NCBI RefSeq assembly: GCF_900115245.1
Contig: NZ_FOVT01000011.1
Coordinates: 146,458-210,457 of the forward strand
Direction: 5' to 3'
Length of the DNA stretch: 64,000 bases
Source: Mesorhizobium sp. NFR06
GTDB lineage: Bacteria; Pseudomonadota; Alphaproteobacteria; Rhizobiales; Rhizobiaceae
Shown here in pieces: positions 16,984 to 25,986 of this stretch (position 1 is the first letter of the stretch; each line of letters starts with the position of its first letter). Below the pieces are notes generated by a model. It did not search any database and was not told the DNA's origin. It saw only the letters and a program-made list of their open reading frames with translations. Position numbers and translations under genes: made by a program.

Positions 16984-19900
16984 GCTTTTCCGATATCTTC
17001 ATTCGGCGGCCCGTCCTCTCGACGGTGCTGGCCTGCATGATCCTGCTCCTGGGATTCCAGGCCATCTTCAACCTGTCGATCCGCCAGTATCCGAAGGTTG
17101 ACGAGACGGCGATCACCATTACCACGGCCTACCCCGGTGCCAGCGCCGATCTGATCCAGGGCTTCATTTCCGCCCCGATCGCGCGTGCCGTCGCCTCGAC
17201 CGAAAACATCGACTACGTGACTTCGTCGAGCCGCCCGTCCTCCAGCACCGTGACGGTGCAGATGAAGCTCGGCTCCAATCCGGACGTCGCCCTGACCGAG
17301 GTGCTGTCCAAGGTCCAGGGCGTGCGCGGCACCTTGCCCGACGCCTCCAAGGACCCGGTGATCGTCAAGGGCACGGGCCAGCAGTTCGCGATGATGTACA
17401 TCTCGATGCAGAATCCGAACATGACCAAGGAGCAGCTCACCGAATACATCGAGCGCGTCGTGCGGCCACGCATTTCGACGGTCGAGGGCGTCGCCGATGT
17501 GCAGATCTTCGGCGCCGAGGAATATTCGATGCGCGTCTGGATCGACCCGATCAAGCTTGCGTCGCGCGGCGTGACGGCGGCCGATGTGCTGACCGCGATC
17601 AACAACTCCAACTTCCTCTCCGCCCCCGGCAACACCGAGAACGAATATGTGGTCTCCTCGATCACCGTTCGCTCGACGCTGCAGACGCCCGAGGCCTTCG
17701 CCGAGCTTCCGCTACGCTCGACCGACGGCCAGGTCGTGCGGCTGCGCGATGTGGCGCGCGTCGAGCTCGGCGCGGCGAGCACCGACACCAGGGTGAGCTT
17801 CAACGGCAAGCCCGGCACCTTCCTCGCTATCTTCCCGACGCCGGCGGCCAACCCGCTGACGACGGCGGCGGCAGTCACCAAGCTCGTGCCGGTGATTCAG
17901 GAGACGCTGCCGAAAGGGATGACGATCGAGGTCGTCTACGATTCCACAGAACAGATCAGCGCCTCGATCGAAGAGGTATTCAAGACCATCGTCGAGGCGG
18001 TTGCCATCGTCATCGTTGTCATCCTGTTGTTCCTCGGCTCGTTCCGCTCGGTGATGATGCCGATCGTGACCATTCCGCTGTCGCTGATCGGCGTCTGCTT
18101 CCTGCTGTTTGCGGTCGGCTACTCGATCAACCTCTTGTCGCTGCTCGCCATGGTTCTGGCGATCGGCCTTGTCGTCGACGACGCGATCGTGGTGGTGGAG
18201 AACATCCACCGCCACATGGAAGAAGAAGGCATGTCGCCGATGCAGGCGGCCTTCAACGGCATGCGCGAAATCTTCTCGGCAATCGTCGCCATGACCATCA
18301 CGCTGGCCGCCGTGTTCGCTCCGCTTGCCTTCACAGGCGGCCTCACCGGCGCGCTGTTTCGCGAATTCGCGGTCACGCTGGCCGGCTCCGTGGTGCTGTC
18401 CGGCCTGATCGCCGTCACCATCACGCCGATGATGTCGGCGCGCCTGCTGAAGCCGGGCGCGCACGGCCGCTTCCAGCGCATCGTCGACGGCGCCTTCGGT
18501 CGCGTCGAGCGTGTCTACGAGCGGGCGGTCACTGCCTCCTTGAGGAACAGGCCCGTCACGCTGCTGATAGTCGTCGCGCTGGTGTCGCTCACCGGCTTCA
18601 TGTTCACCAAGACCGCGACCGAACTTGCGCCCGAGGAAGACCAGGGCTTCCTGCTCTCGATCGTGACCGCGCCGCGCTATGCGACCTCGGACTACACCGA
18701 GACCTACGTCAACCAGATCCTCGGTCTCGTGAAGGATATTCCCGAAACGCGGGCACAGTTCTCTGCCGTCGCCTTCGGTGGCGCGACCAACGGCGCCTTC
18801 GTCGGCTTCGCGTTCAAGGATTGGGCCGAACGCCAGCGCAGTTCGAAGGAGATCCAGGCCGACATCACCGGCCGGCTGGCCAAGGTCGCCGGCGTCGAGG
18901 CCTTCGTCTTCGCGCCGCCGACGCTGCCGGGCTCCGGCGGCGGGCTGCCGATCTCCATGGTGGTGCGCTCCACCGGCGATCCTGCCGAGGTCTTCGACCA
19001 GGCCGAGAAGATCAAGAAGAAGGCGCAGGCCTCCGGCCGTTTCATCGTCGTGCAGAACTCGATGTCCTACGACGCGCCGCAGGTGACCGTCACCATCGAC
19101 CGCGAGCGCGCCGCGGCGCTGAATCTGCCGATCGCCGACATCGGCGGCACGCTGACGCTGCTGGTAGGCGGCGCCGAGGTGGCGCAGTTCGACCGCGACT
19201 CCAACAGCTATGACATCATCCCGCAGGTGCCGAAGGAATTCCGCGACAATCCCCAGAAGCTCGGCGAGTATTTCGTGCGCAGCGTGGATGGCAAGATGGT
19301 ACCGCTGTCGGCGGTCGTGAAGATTTCGACCAACGCCTCGCCGGCCGCGATCGAGCAGTTCAATCAGCTGAACTCGGCCACGATCTCTGCTCTTCCCCTG
19401 CCCGGCGTGACCACCGGCGACGGCTTGAAGGTGCTCGAGGACCTCGCCAGGGAGACGCTGCCGGACACTTTCTTCATCGACTATTCCGGCCAGTCGCGGC
19501 AGGAGAAGGAACAGGGCAACACGATCATTATCGCCTTCGCCGCCGCCGTGCTCGTCATCTACCTGGTGCTGGCCGCGCAGTTCGAGAGCTTCCGCGATCC
19601 GCTGATCATCATGATGGCGGTGCCTCTCTCGATCTTCGGCGCCATCGTGCCGCTGAATATCGGGCTGGGCACGCTCAACATCTACACCCAGGTCGGTCTG
19701 ATCACGCTGATCGGCCTGATCACCAAGCACGGCATTCTACTGGTCGAGTTCGCCAACCAGCAGCGCGAGATCCACGGCATGCGGCGGCGCGACGCCATCA
19801 TCGCTTCGGCCAAGGTGCGCCTGCGGCCGATCCTGATGACGACTGCGGCCATGGCGCTCGGCGTCGTGCCGCTGATCGTCTCCAGCGGCGCGGGTGCTGC

Positions 19901-20063
19901 CGCGCGCTACTCGATGGGCCTGGTCATCTTCACCGGCATCCTGGTCGGCACCATGTTCACGCTTTTCGTCGTGCCGATGTTCTACACCTTCATCGCCAGC
20001 AAGGACCTGCCGCATCTCGCCGAGAAGCCGGATCCGAAGCTGATGCCGGCGCTACCGACTTAG
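16980..20063 (+). CDS. RND multidrug efflux permease (HAE1 type)
   Basis: A 1027-aa RND transporter. The start MSFSDIFIRRPVLSTVLACM is the classic AcrB/MexB-type N-terminus. Twelve membrane spans in two halves are separated by large periplasmic loops. The TM4 motif region AMVLAIGLVVDDAIVVVEN carries the paired Asp residues of the proton relay, and the second half has GLITKHGILLVEFAN. ATG 16980 overlaps the adaptor stop (ATGA). With the adaptor and TetR it forms a typical drug/solvent efflux locus. No outer-membrane factor follows; a strong terminator comes ~70 bp later. Confidence 0.95.
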   Translation: MSFSDIFIRRPVLSTVLACMILLLGFQAIFNLSIRQYPKVDETAITITTAYPGASADLIQGFISAPIARAVASTENIDYVTSSSRPSSSTVTVQMKLGSNPDVALTEVLSKVQGVRGTLPDASKDPVIVKGTGQQFAMMYISMQNPNMTKEQLTEYIERVVRPRISTVEGVADVQIFGAEEYSMRVWIDPIKLASRGVTAADVLTAINNSNFLSAPGNTENEYVVSSITVRSTLQTPEAFAELPLRSTDGQVVRLRDVARVELGAASTDTRVSFNGKPGTFLAIFPTPAANPLTTAAAVTKLVPVIQETLPKGMTIEVVYDSTEQISASIEEVFKTIVEAVAIVIVVILLFLGSFRSVMMPIVTIPLSLIGVCFLLFAVGYSINLLSLLAMVLAIGLVVDDAIVVVENIHRHMEEEGMSPMQAAFNGMREIFSAIVAMTITLAAVFAPLAFTGGLTGALFREFAVTLAGSVVLSGLIAVTITPMMSARLLKPGAHGRFQRIVDGAFGRVERVYERAVTASLRNRPVTLLIVVALVSLTGFMFTKTATELAPEEDQGFLLSIVTAPRYATSDYTETYVNQILGLVKDIPETRAQFSAVAFGGATNGAFVGFAFKDWAERQRSSKEIQADITGRLAKVAGVEAFVFAPPTLPGSGGGLPISMVVRSTGDPAEVFDQAEKIKKKAQASGRFIVVQNSMSYDAPQVTVTIDRERAAALNLPIADIGGTLTLLVGGAEVAQFDRDSNSYDIIPQVPKEFRDNPQKLGEYFVRSVDGKMVPLSAVVKISTNASPAAIEQFNQLNSATISALPLPGVTTGDGLKVLEDLARETLPDTFFIDYSGQSRQEKEQGNTIIIAFAAAVLVIYLVLAAQFESFRDPLIIMMAVPLSIFGAIVPLNIGLGTLNIYTQVGLITLIGLITKHGILLVEFANQQREIHGMRRRDAIIASAKVRLRPILMTTAAMALGVVPLIVSSGAGAAARYSMGLVIFTGILVGTMFTLFVVPMFYTFIASKDLPHLAEKPDPKLMPALPT

Positions 20064-20069
20064 CAATTT

Positions 20070-20108
20070 CGGTTTTCCGTCCGGCATTGCGCAAACAAAA
20101 AGGAGCGG
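20070..20108. repeat. Dispersed repeat copy (GGTTTTCCGTCCGG family), short
   Basis: CGGTTTTCCGTCCGGCATTG followed by CAAACAAAAAGGAGCGG matches the core of the copies at 37751 and 60821. It lies between the RND gene stop and its terminator, so it is transcribed as part of the 3' UTR. Confidence 0.65.
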
Positions 20109-20130
20109 CGAACAAACCCGTTCCAAATGA

Positions 20131-20163
20131 AAAGAGGCCGGCATTTTCCCGGCCTCTTTTTTT
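20131..20163 (+). terminator. Strong intrinsic terminator after RND operon
   Basis: An 11-bp perfect stem AAAGAGGCCGG/CCGGCCTCTTT (20131-20141 with 20149-20159) is followed by TTTT. An A-run on the left suggests it may work in both directions, also serving the convergent L,D-transpeptidase gene. Confidence 0.9.
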
Positions 20164-20231
20164 GGCGGTTGCCCCACGGCTTCGGTCAATTGACCGAAGG
20201 CGGCAATCGGCCTGCTACTTGATCCAGCCCG

Positions 20232-20684
20232 TTACTTGACGATGACGATGCTGGTATTGGCCGCGCCGAAGGCCTCGACGAGCTGGTAGAAGTCGGCCGC
20301 GGCATCGGGATGCAGGCGCACGCAACCATGCGAGGCCGGCCGGCCGAGGCGATTGATGGCATAGGTCGCGTGCACGGCGTAGCCGCCGCTGAAGAACACC
20401 GAATGCGGCATCGGCGCATTGTCGTACTTCTTCGAATACCACATCTCATGCATGCGGGTCGGCTTGAATGACCCCGTCGGCGTGACATGCGCCCTGTCGC
20501 CGGTCGAGACCTTCCAGGCGAAGGTCGGGCGCCCGTCCACGATGACTTCCATGGTCTGTTGCGACAGCGAAACCCGGGCGACAACCTGGTTGGCGTGAGC
20601 GGCGTTGCTGCCGAAGATGAGTGCCGCGCCGGTGAGCGCGGCGGCGGCAACGTTGATGAGCTTGGCGGAAATGGCGGTACGCAT
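20232..20684 (-). CDS. Periplasmic L,D-transpeptidase (YkuD family)
   Basis: A 150-aa protein with an N-terminal signal peptide (about residues 1-31, hydrophobic VAAAALTGAALIFG then AHA). The YkuD catalytic domain follows, with His105 (YAVHATYAINRLGRPASHGC) and the nucleophile Cys121 in SHGCVRLHP. It is a short, single-domain L,D-transpeptidase that would form 3-3 cross-links in peptidoglycan or attach proteins to it. ATG 20684 gives a clean signal peptide and has GAGAGGG upstream. It is convergent with the RND operon and shares its terminator. Confidence 0.92.
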   Translation of the reverse strand: MRTAISAKLINVAAAALTGAALIFGSNAAHANQVVARVSLSQQTMEVIVDGRPTFAWKVSTGDRAHVTPTGSFKPTRMHEMWYSKKYDNAPMPHSVFFSGGYAVHATYAINRLGRPASHGCVRLHPDAAADFYQLVEAFGAANTSIVIVK

Positions 20685-21022
20685 GACGATCCCTCTCTTT
20701 ATGCCGGTCCCGCCGGCTTCAAATTCGATGGGCCGTCTTATCGTGGGCACCTGTTTCAAGGCTATTTCGCTTGATGCTCGTTTCTGTTTCGAATCTGTTT
20801 CTCAAGGTTAACCGCATCGCCTGGCGAAATTTGCTCGCAGATCCGGGTATGGTTAACGCCAACTGGGCAAAATCCACAAACGAAAGCGCATATGGCCTTG
20901 ATATGAAAGTCGTTTCGCCGATCTCGAAACCGAATTGCAACAAAGCGCGGCTCGCGCGGCATGATGCGGATACAGGCCGACAGCAGATTTGACGCAACGG
21001 GAACAGACATCACCAAACGAAA
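20685..21022. other. Intergenic region between divergent genes
   Basis: This 338-bp region contains the upstream regions of the L,D-transpeptidase (minus) and a small membrane protein (plus). An 84-codon minus-strand frame (20762-21016) exists, but its Cys/Arg/Ile-rich translation has no family signal. I see no confident promoter or RNA. Confidence 0.4.
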
Positions 21023-21352
21023 ATGGGTAGGAAATCGAAACTTCGCTCCTGGCTTGTCGGGATCAGCGTCGCGGCCATCGTCCTCGCCGGCACCGGCTCC
21101 GTGGCCGGCAACCCGGTGACGCTGGCGGCGAAGACCTCAGGCGAGGTTTCGACACTGCACATGGCTCTGTTCATCGCCACGGTCTGGATTGTTTCCAGCC
21201 TGCGTGTCCACCGGCTGAAGGCCCTCTGGCGGGTCGGCCTTCGGTTGATGAGGACGCGCGGCCCCTCCGGCTACTTGCTGCCGAGAGGACCGAAGGCCCG
21301 CGCCGCAGCGGGGGGCTCCGTAGGCGGCGCGGGCGCTTCGGGAGTTTCCTGA
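21023..21352 (+). CDS. Small hypothetical membrane protein
   Basis: A 109-aa frame starting MGRKSKLRSWLVGISVAAIV, with two hydrophobic segments (residues about 9-27 and 46-59, LHMALFIATVWIVSS) and a basic, Gly/Ala-rich tail. No recognisable family and only a weak ribosome site. It precedes another small hydrophobic protein by 35 bp, so the two may be co-transcribed. It could be spurious; the opening resembles a genuine signal-anchor. Confidence 0.45.
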   Translation: MGRKSKLRSWLVGISVAAIVLAGTGSVAGNPVTLAAKTSGEVSTLHMALFIATVWIVSSLRVHRLKALWRVGLRLMRTRGPSGYLLPRGPKARAAAGGSVGGAGASGVS

Positions 21353-21387
21353 AGCAGAGACGATTTTCGAGATTGGGGATTAAGACA

Positions 21388-21549
21388 ATGAAGACGAAAT
21401 TTGCCGCGTCGGTGCTCTCGGCACTGCTTTACGTTCAAGGGTTGCTCGGTTTTGCCGCGCTGGTCACCGTGCTCCTCAAGGACCGCGCCCATGCCGGCGA
21501 AATCGCCATCGGCGTGCCGCCCGGCCCGTCAATGCTGGTGGTGCGTTGA
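21388..21549 (+). CDS. 53-aa small exported/membrane protein
   Basis: ATG 21388, preceded by GGGGA at about nine bases, opens MKTKFAASVLSALLYVQGLL, a Lys-rich N-terminus followed by a ~20-residue hydrophobic stretch, then AHA-like cleavage context (DRAHAGE) and a short polar tail ending MLVVR. This looks like a signal peptide or single-pass protein. No family recognised. It follows the 109-aa frame closely and ends 78 bp before the next (convergent) gene. Confidence 0.5.
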   Translation: MKTKFAASVLSALLYVQGLLGFAALVTVLLKDRAHAGEIAIGVPPGPSMLVVR

Positions 21550-21627
21550 AGCATCTATCGGATCCAAGGTGGAAATCAGACTGAGGATCCGATGAAGGGC
21601 GAAGAAACTTGTCTTCCTGGCACAATC

Positions 21628-22329
21628 TCACTCGCTGCGCGGGACCGGCGGATCGAAACGGTAGCCGGCGCCCCTGATGGTGGTGATGGTCTCGGTGTCG
21701 AGCTTGCGACGCAGCCGCACGATGCGCGAGTCTATCGAGCGGTCGAAAGCGTCGGCGTTCTCGGCCGGGGCCGCGGCAATGATGTCGTCGCGCGTCAGCA
21801 CCTTGCGCGGGCTCGACAAAAACAGCTTGAGCAGGGCTACCTGCCCTGGAGAAAGCTGATCCTCCGCGCCCGAGCGATGCATGACCATGGCCGATCGAAG
21901 GTCGACGGTGGCGTTTTCCAGCACGATCAATTCCGCCGCTGCCCTGCCGCGTCTGGCCAGCAGGCCACCGATGCGCGCGGCAAGCTCGCGCACGTTGAGC
22001 GGGCTTTCGACCACGTCGGCGGCGCCCAGTTCGAGCGCCAGCACCTTGTCGACGAGGTCGCGCGGCCGGCAGATCAGAATGAAGTCCGGACCGCCCTCGC
22101 CGCCTCCGCCTTGCCCGCCATAGCGCCTGAGCAGCTCGCGGCTCTCAGCCTGGCTGACGTCGTCGCCGACGACCACGACGTCGATGCCGCCGGCCGAAAG
22201 CAGCGTCTCCGCCTCCCATGGCTGGCGTGCCTGGCGCACGTCGTGACCGCGCCGATCGAGATGATCGGCGAGATCGCCCGCCACCACTTCGGCGACGGAT
22301 ACAAGCGCAATGACGGCTCGTGCGGCCAT
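21628..22329 (-). CDS. Atypical OmpR-type response regulator lacking receiver residues
   Basis: A 233-aa protein. The C-terminal winged helix is clear (LSPGQVALLKLFLSSPRKVL, DDIIAAAP, SRIVRLRRKLD, ITTIRGAGYRF). The N-terminal receiver-like domain is degenerate: the strand normally ending in the phosphoacceptor reads IDVVVVGDDVSQ, and the conserved lysine position reads VVESPLNVREL, Glu in place of Lys. It probably does not use normal Asp phosphorylation. ATG 22329 is chosen; GTG 22338 is an alternative. It is divergent from a canonical regulator and kinase operon only ~90 bp away. Confidence 0.8.
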   Translation of the reverse strand: MAARAVIALVSVAEVVAGDLADHLDRRGHDVRQARQPWEAETLLSAGGIDVVVVGDDVSQAESRELLRRYGGQGGGGEGGPDFILICRPRDLVDKVLALELGAADVVESPLNVRELAARIGGLLARRGRAAAELIVLENATVDLRSAMVMHRSGAEDQLSPGQVALLKLFLSSPRKVLTRDDIIAAAPAENADAFDRSIDSRIVRLRRKLDTETITTIRGAGYRFDPPVPRSE

Positions 22330-22422
22330 TTTCTCCACCCCGCCACAGACAACTCGAGATGAGTGCTGGACATCATGTTTATACCCAATCTACTTTCCGC
22401 TGAAAGCGGGAGCGAGCACGTT

Positions 22423-23151
22423 GTGAAGGCACGCATCATCGTCGTCGAGGACGAACCGGATCTGAGGGAAGCCGTGGCCGAGTATCTCGGCGCCAGCGGC
22501 TATGACGTCGCCACGGCCGAAAATGCCGTGGCCGCGCGCGCGCTGTTCGAGGCGCAGTCCTTCAACCTCGCCATCCTCGACATTGCCATGCCCGGCGAGG
22601 ACGGGCTGTCGCTCGGCCGCTGGCTGCGCTCGAAAACGCCGATCGGCGTCATCTATGCCACAGCTGCCGGCACCGCGCTCGATCGTATCGTCGGGCTGGA
22701 GCTTGGCGCCGACGATTACATCGTCAAGCCGTACGAATTGCGCGAAGTGCTGGCGCGGGTGCGCAGCGTGCTGCGCCGCGTGCCGCAGCCGGCCGCGCCG
22801 CAAGCGGCGAAGGCCGAAGCCGGCAACCGCCGCCGCGTGACTTTCGGCGGCTTCCAGGCCGATTTCGACGGCCGCCTGGTCACCGGCGCCGATGGCGCGG
22901 TCATCGAGATGGCCAAGAGCGAGTTCGACGTGCTGGAGGTTTTCCTCACCCGCGCCAACCGGCTTTTGACGCGGGCGGCGATTTCGGAAGCCATCGGCTT
23001 CGTCGAAGACCCGGAATCCTCGCGCGCGGTCGACATCCGCATCATGCGGTTGCGAAAGAAGATCGAGGCCGATCCCGCGAATCCAAAATTCCTCCGCACG
23101 GTGCGCGGCGAAGGCTATATCTTCTCGCTGCCGAGCGGCGACAGCAATTGA
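22423..23151 (+). CDS. OmpR-family response regulator
   Basis: A 242-aa two-domain regulator. The receiver has the acidic pair (VVEDEPDLRE), the phosphoacceptor Asp in LAILDIAMPGEDG, and the Lys in DDYIVKPYELRE. The C-terminal winged helix ends LRTVRGEGYIFSLP. GTG 22423 (VKARIIVVEDE) has GGGAG about 11 nt upstream and gives a normal length; in-frame ATGs further up (22375) would add an unusual N-terminus. The hybrid kinase gene begins 34 bp downstream, so this is its likely partner in a two-component operon. Confidence 0.88.
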   Translation: MKARIIVVEDEPDLREAVAEYLGASGYDVATAENAVAARALFEAQSFNLAILDIAMPGEDGLSLGRWLRSKTPIGVIYATAAGTALDRIVGLELGADDYIVKPYELREVLARVRSVLRRVPQPAAPQAAKAEAGNRRRVTFGGFQADFDGRLVTGADGAVIEMAKSEFDVLEVFLTRANRLLTRAAISEAIGFVEDPESSRAVDIRIMRLRKKIEADPANPKFLRTVRGEGYIFSLPSGDSN

Positions 23152-23185
23152 ACCCGTCGACGCGGGCTTCGAGAGACGTCCGATC

Positions 23186-25288
23186 ATGACTGCTGATCCA
23201 GCACGCACCGATATGCATGGCTCGCGTCCAGGCGGCGCCGCGATGGCGGCCGTCCATGTCGTGCGCCGCCTGCGCGAGGCGGGCGACTGGCAGCGTGAGA
23301 TGGACGTCATACTGGAAACGATGTGCCGCAAAATGGATTGCCAGCGCGGCATCCTGTTTCGTCTGCGTGAACTGCCGGGCGAAGGCTTCGCCCAGTCCGT
23401 CGCCGCCTATTGGATCGACCCGGATTTCGGCGGCGAGCTGGCCTCGCCCACCGTGATCATGCAGTCGATCATCAACTCGGACCGGCTGCTGGAGCGGCTG
23501 CAGGAGGATGAGCGGCAAGGCAAGATCTTCGCCGGCCACACCCGCGATCTCGAAGGCTTCCTGCGCGCCGATTTCGAGAAGCAGAACATCAAGTCGTTCC
23601 TGTCCGTGTCGGTTTTCGCGCATGGCCACCTCTGGGGCACGTTGGCTATCAACGACTGCGTCGGCGAGCGCGAATGGACGGACGAGGAAGAAGCGACGTT
23701 GCACATCATCGCTTTGGCCATCGGCGACGCCATCGAGCGTTCTCCATCCGAGGCGCATGTCAGCGAAGTGATCCGCCGCACCATGCTGCAGGCCTCGCTC
23801 GACGCCATCATCGTCATCGACGAGTCGGGCTCGATCATCGAATTCAATCCGGCCGCCGAGAAGATGTTCGGCTTCCAACGCAGCGCTATCCTTGGCAAGG
23901 ATCTGCTCGATACGATCGTTCCGATATACTACCGCAAAGGCTACGCGTCGGGCGCCGACTACATGGCCGGCCGCGGCGCGCCGATGGTCGGCCAGCGACT
24001 GGAGACCGTCACCCAGAACGCTGCCGGCGAGATTTTCCCGATCGAATTGACGGCGACGGAGATGCGTGTTGCCGACCGCCGCCTGATCTTCGGCTCGATC
24101 CGCGACCTGCGCGAAAAGCTGCAGGCCGAGGAAGAGATCAACCGCCAGCGCGAGAAGCTACACCAGAACGAGAAGATGGCGGCGATGGGCTCGCTACTTG
24201 CCGGCGTCTCGCATGAGCTCAACAACCCGCTGGCGGTGGTGGTGGCGCAGTCGACGCTGCTGCATGAATTCGCCAGCGATCCGCAAACCAAGGTGCGGGC
24301 CGAGAAGGTGCGCGCCGCCGCCGAGCGCTGCGGCCGCATCGTCAAGAGCTTCCTGTCGATGGTTCGGTTGCACCCGACCGAGCAGGCCGAGACGGATCTC
24401 AACCAGGTGATACGCGCGGCGCTCGAAGTCACCGCCTACGGCGCGCGTTCCAGCGGCATCATCATCGACACCGATTTCGCCAACGGGCCGCTGCTTGCCA
24501 TGGCCGACGCCGACCACGTCACACAAGTCGCGGCGAACTTCCTCATCAACAGCCAGCACGCGCTTGCCGGCATCAACGACGAGCGACGCATCAAGGTGCG
24601 GACCTTCCGCAGCGAGCTCGGCAATCCGGGCTTCTCCGTCGAGGACAACGGCCCGGGCATTCCCGAGGCGATCCGCTCGCGCATCTTCGAATCCTATTTC
24701 ACCACCAAGCCGGTCGGTGTCGGCACCGGCATCGGCCTGTCGATCTCGAAATCGATCGTCGAGAGGCACAATGGCAACATCTGGTTCGAGGAGGTGCAGC
24801 CGCATGGCGCGCGCTTCCTCGTGCAATTGCCGGCGATAGCGGGCAACAGCGCAACACCCGGCGAAGGTTCGGCGCGTTCGAGCGGGCTGCGCCATGCATT
24901 GGTGATCGACGATGAGCCGGACGTCGCCGCCTCATTGTCCGACATACTCGAACTGATGGGCCTGAAGTCGCGCGTCGTGGCAAGCTGGATATCGGCCGCG
25001 GACGTGCTGAACGGTCATATGCCGCCGGACATCGTCTTTTCCGATCTGCGCATGCCGGGCATCAGTGGCATTGCGATCTACCGCGAACTGCTGGCGCAAC
25101 GGCAGGGGCTGGCGCGACGCTTCGTGTTGGTCACCGGCGACCTGATCGGCGCTAAGGCGGAGATCGAGGCGCTGCCGCCGCACCAGCGGCCGCAGATCCT
25201 GGAGAAGCCTTTCTCGACGCTCGACGTCCGCAGCGTCCTCGCGGCGATTGCCGACGAAGCCGCGGCCGATAATGGCGCCCACATCTGA
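23186..25288 (+). CDS. Hybrid sensor histidine kinase (GAF-PAS-HisKA-HATPase-REC)
   Basis: A 700-aa soluble kinase with no transmembrane segment. The N-terminal ~190 residues look like a GAF sensor (GHLWGTLAINDCVGEREWTD). Residues about 200-315 form a PAS domain (DAIIVIDESGSIIEFNPAAE). The H-box is MGSLLAGVSHELNNPLAVVV. The ATPase motifs are VEDNGPGIPEAI and GVGTGIGLSISKSIVE. A C-terminal receiver follows (VIDDEPD, VFSDLRMPG, ILEKPFS). It lies immediately after the response-regulator gene. The stimulus is probably cytoplasmic; ligand unknown. Confidence 0.92.
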   Translation: MTADPARTDMHGSRPGGAAMAAVHVVRRLREAGDWQREMDVILETMCRKMDCQRGILFRLRELPGEGFAQSVAAYWIDPDFGGELASPTVIMQSIINSDRLLERLQEDERQGKIFAGHTRDLEGFLRADFEKQNIKSFLSVSVFAHGHLWGTLAINDCVGEREWTDEEEATLHIIALAIGDAIERSPSEAHVSEVIRRTMLQASLDAIIVIDESGSIIEFNPAAEKMFGFQRSAILGKDLLDTIVPIYYRKGYASGADYMAGRGAPMVGQRLETVTQNAAGEIFPIELTATEMRVADRRLIFGSIRDLREKLQAEEEINRQREKLHQNEKMAAMGSLLAGVSHELNNPLAVVVAQSTLLHEFASDPQTKVRAEKVRAAAERCGRIVKSFLSMVRLHPTEQAETDLNQVIRAALEVTAYGARSSGIIIDTDFANGPLLAMADADHVTQVAANFLINSQHALAGINDERRIKVRTFRSELGNPGFSVEDNGPGIPEAIRSRIFESYFTTKPVGVGTGIGLSISKSIVERHNGNIWFEEVQPHGARFLVQLPAIAGNSATPGEGSARSSGLRHALVIDDEPDVAASLSDILELMGLKSRVVASWISAADVLNGHMPPDIVFSDLRMPGISGIAIYRELLAQRQGLARRFVLVTGDLIGAKAEIEALPPHQRPQILEKPFSTLDVRSVLAAIADEAAADNGAHI

Positions 25289-25371
25289 GCGGGACTGGTC
25301 TTGCGATGATATGGGTTCGCCAACGGATGCGTGATCGGGCCTGAACTTGCGCCGCCGCAGGATCTGTCGAG

Positions 25372-25487
25372 ATTCAGGTCAAGCCGAGTCGAGGTGGTGG
25401 TTAGCGAGAACCGGAACGGAGCGTACTTAGTACGTGAGCACCGGAAGCGCACGGAACCTGCCATTCGCAGGCCGGCTTCACCTGAAT
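25372..25487. repeat. 116-bp element with 14-bp terminal inverted repeats
   Basis: The ends are ATTCAGGTCAAGCC (25372-25385) and GGCTTCACCTGAAT (25474-25487), inverted with one mismatch. Inside is a small hairpin CGTAC-TTA-GTACG and GC-rich arms with CCGGAACGG/CACCGGAAGC. No coding capacity. It resembles the non-autonomous palindromic intergenic elements common in Mesorhizobium. Confidence 0.7.
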
Positions 25488-25502
25488 ACCGGCAGATTCG
25501 GG

Positions 25503-25540
25503 AAAAAAGAGGCTCCCGACCGACGATGCGGCGGGAGCCT
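25503..25540 (-). terminator. Intrinsic terminator for the minus-strand hypothetical gene
   Basis: A perfect 9-bp stem AGGCTCCCG/CGGGAGCCT (25510-25518 with 25532-25540) is followed on the minus strand by CTTTTTTCC. It lies 36 bp beyond the stop of the gene at 25576. Confidence 0.85.
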
Positions 25541-25575
25541 GACTGGAGCGCAGGAGGGCGCGCTCAGGGGAGGTC

Positions 25576-25986
25576 TTAAAAAATATTCGGCGTGTTGGTG
25601 AGCGGCGCGGCGTTGGCGATCATGCGCACCGCGCGTGCCCTGTGCTGCCCGGATTGTTCAGCGATGGCCCGCAGGCAGTCGACGCTCTCGGCGCCCCAGT
25701 TCTGGCCTTTGCAGGCAAAATCGATCGTGGATTCCGGCAAGCGGGCGGTCTTGAGCGTGGTCTGCGCGCCCTCGACGATATTGGCCGGTGGATTGACCGA
25801 CGCGAAAGCAGGCCCGAAAGCGGGCGCGGCCAGCATGCCGGCGAAGGCGCAGGCGCCGATCAGCACGAACATCGCCATTGGGTGGTCGCTGGCGCGCTGG
25901 CGCAGCGCAAGCTTCGGCCGGCGATCATTGCGCTCCGGCCCGTGCAGACGGCGATTGGTGTCGGTAATCCGGACCTTCGCGAACAT
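25576..25986 (-). CDS. Hypothetical protein with one membrane segment
   Basis: A 136-aa protein starting MFAKVRITDTNRRLHGPERN. A basic N-terminal ~36 residues precede a hydrophobic segment (MAMFVLIGACAFAGMLAAPAFG), then a ~75-residue soluble part with two cysteines (DFACKGQNWGAESVDCLRAI) that could form a disulfide in the periplasm. I do not recognise a named family. ATG 25986 has AAGGGA upstream, and a good terminator follows, which supports a real single-gene unit. Confidence 0.7.
   Translation of the reverse strand: MFAKVRITDTNRRLHGPERNDRRPKLALRQRASDHPMAMFVLIGACAFAGMLAAPAFGPAFASVNPPANIVEGAQTTLKTARLPESTIDFACKGQNWGAESVDCLRAIAEQSGQHRARAVRMIANAAPLTNTPNIF

Noticed and set aside
17712..19730. 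A 672-codon open frame antisense to the RND permease gene
   Set aside because: It is a high-GC shadow of the permease: the translation is rich in Arg/Asp/His with no family pattern, while the sense strand is an unmistakable transporter.
25331..25579. An 82-codon plus-strand frame after the hybrid kinase
   Set aside because: It runs through the inverted-repeat element and a terminator hairpin; translation has no protein-like character.
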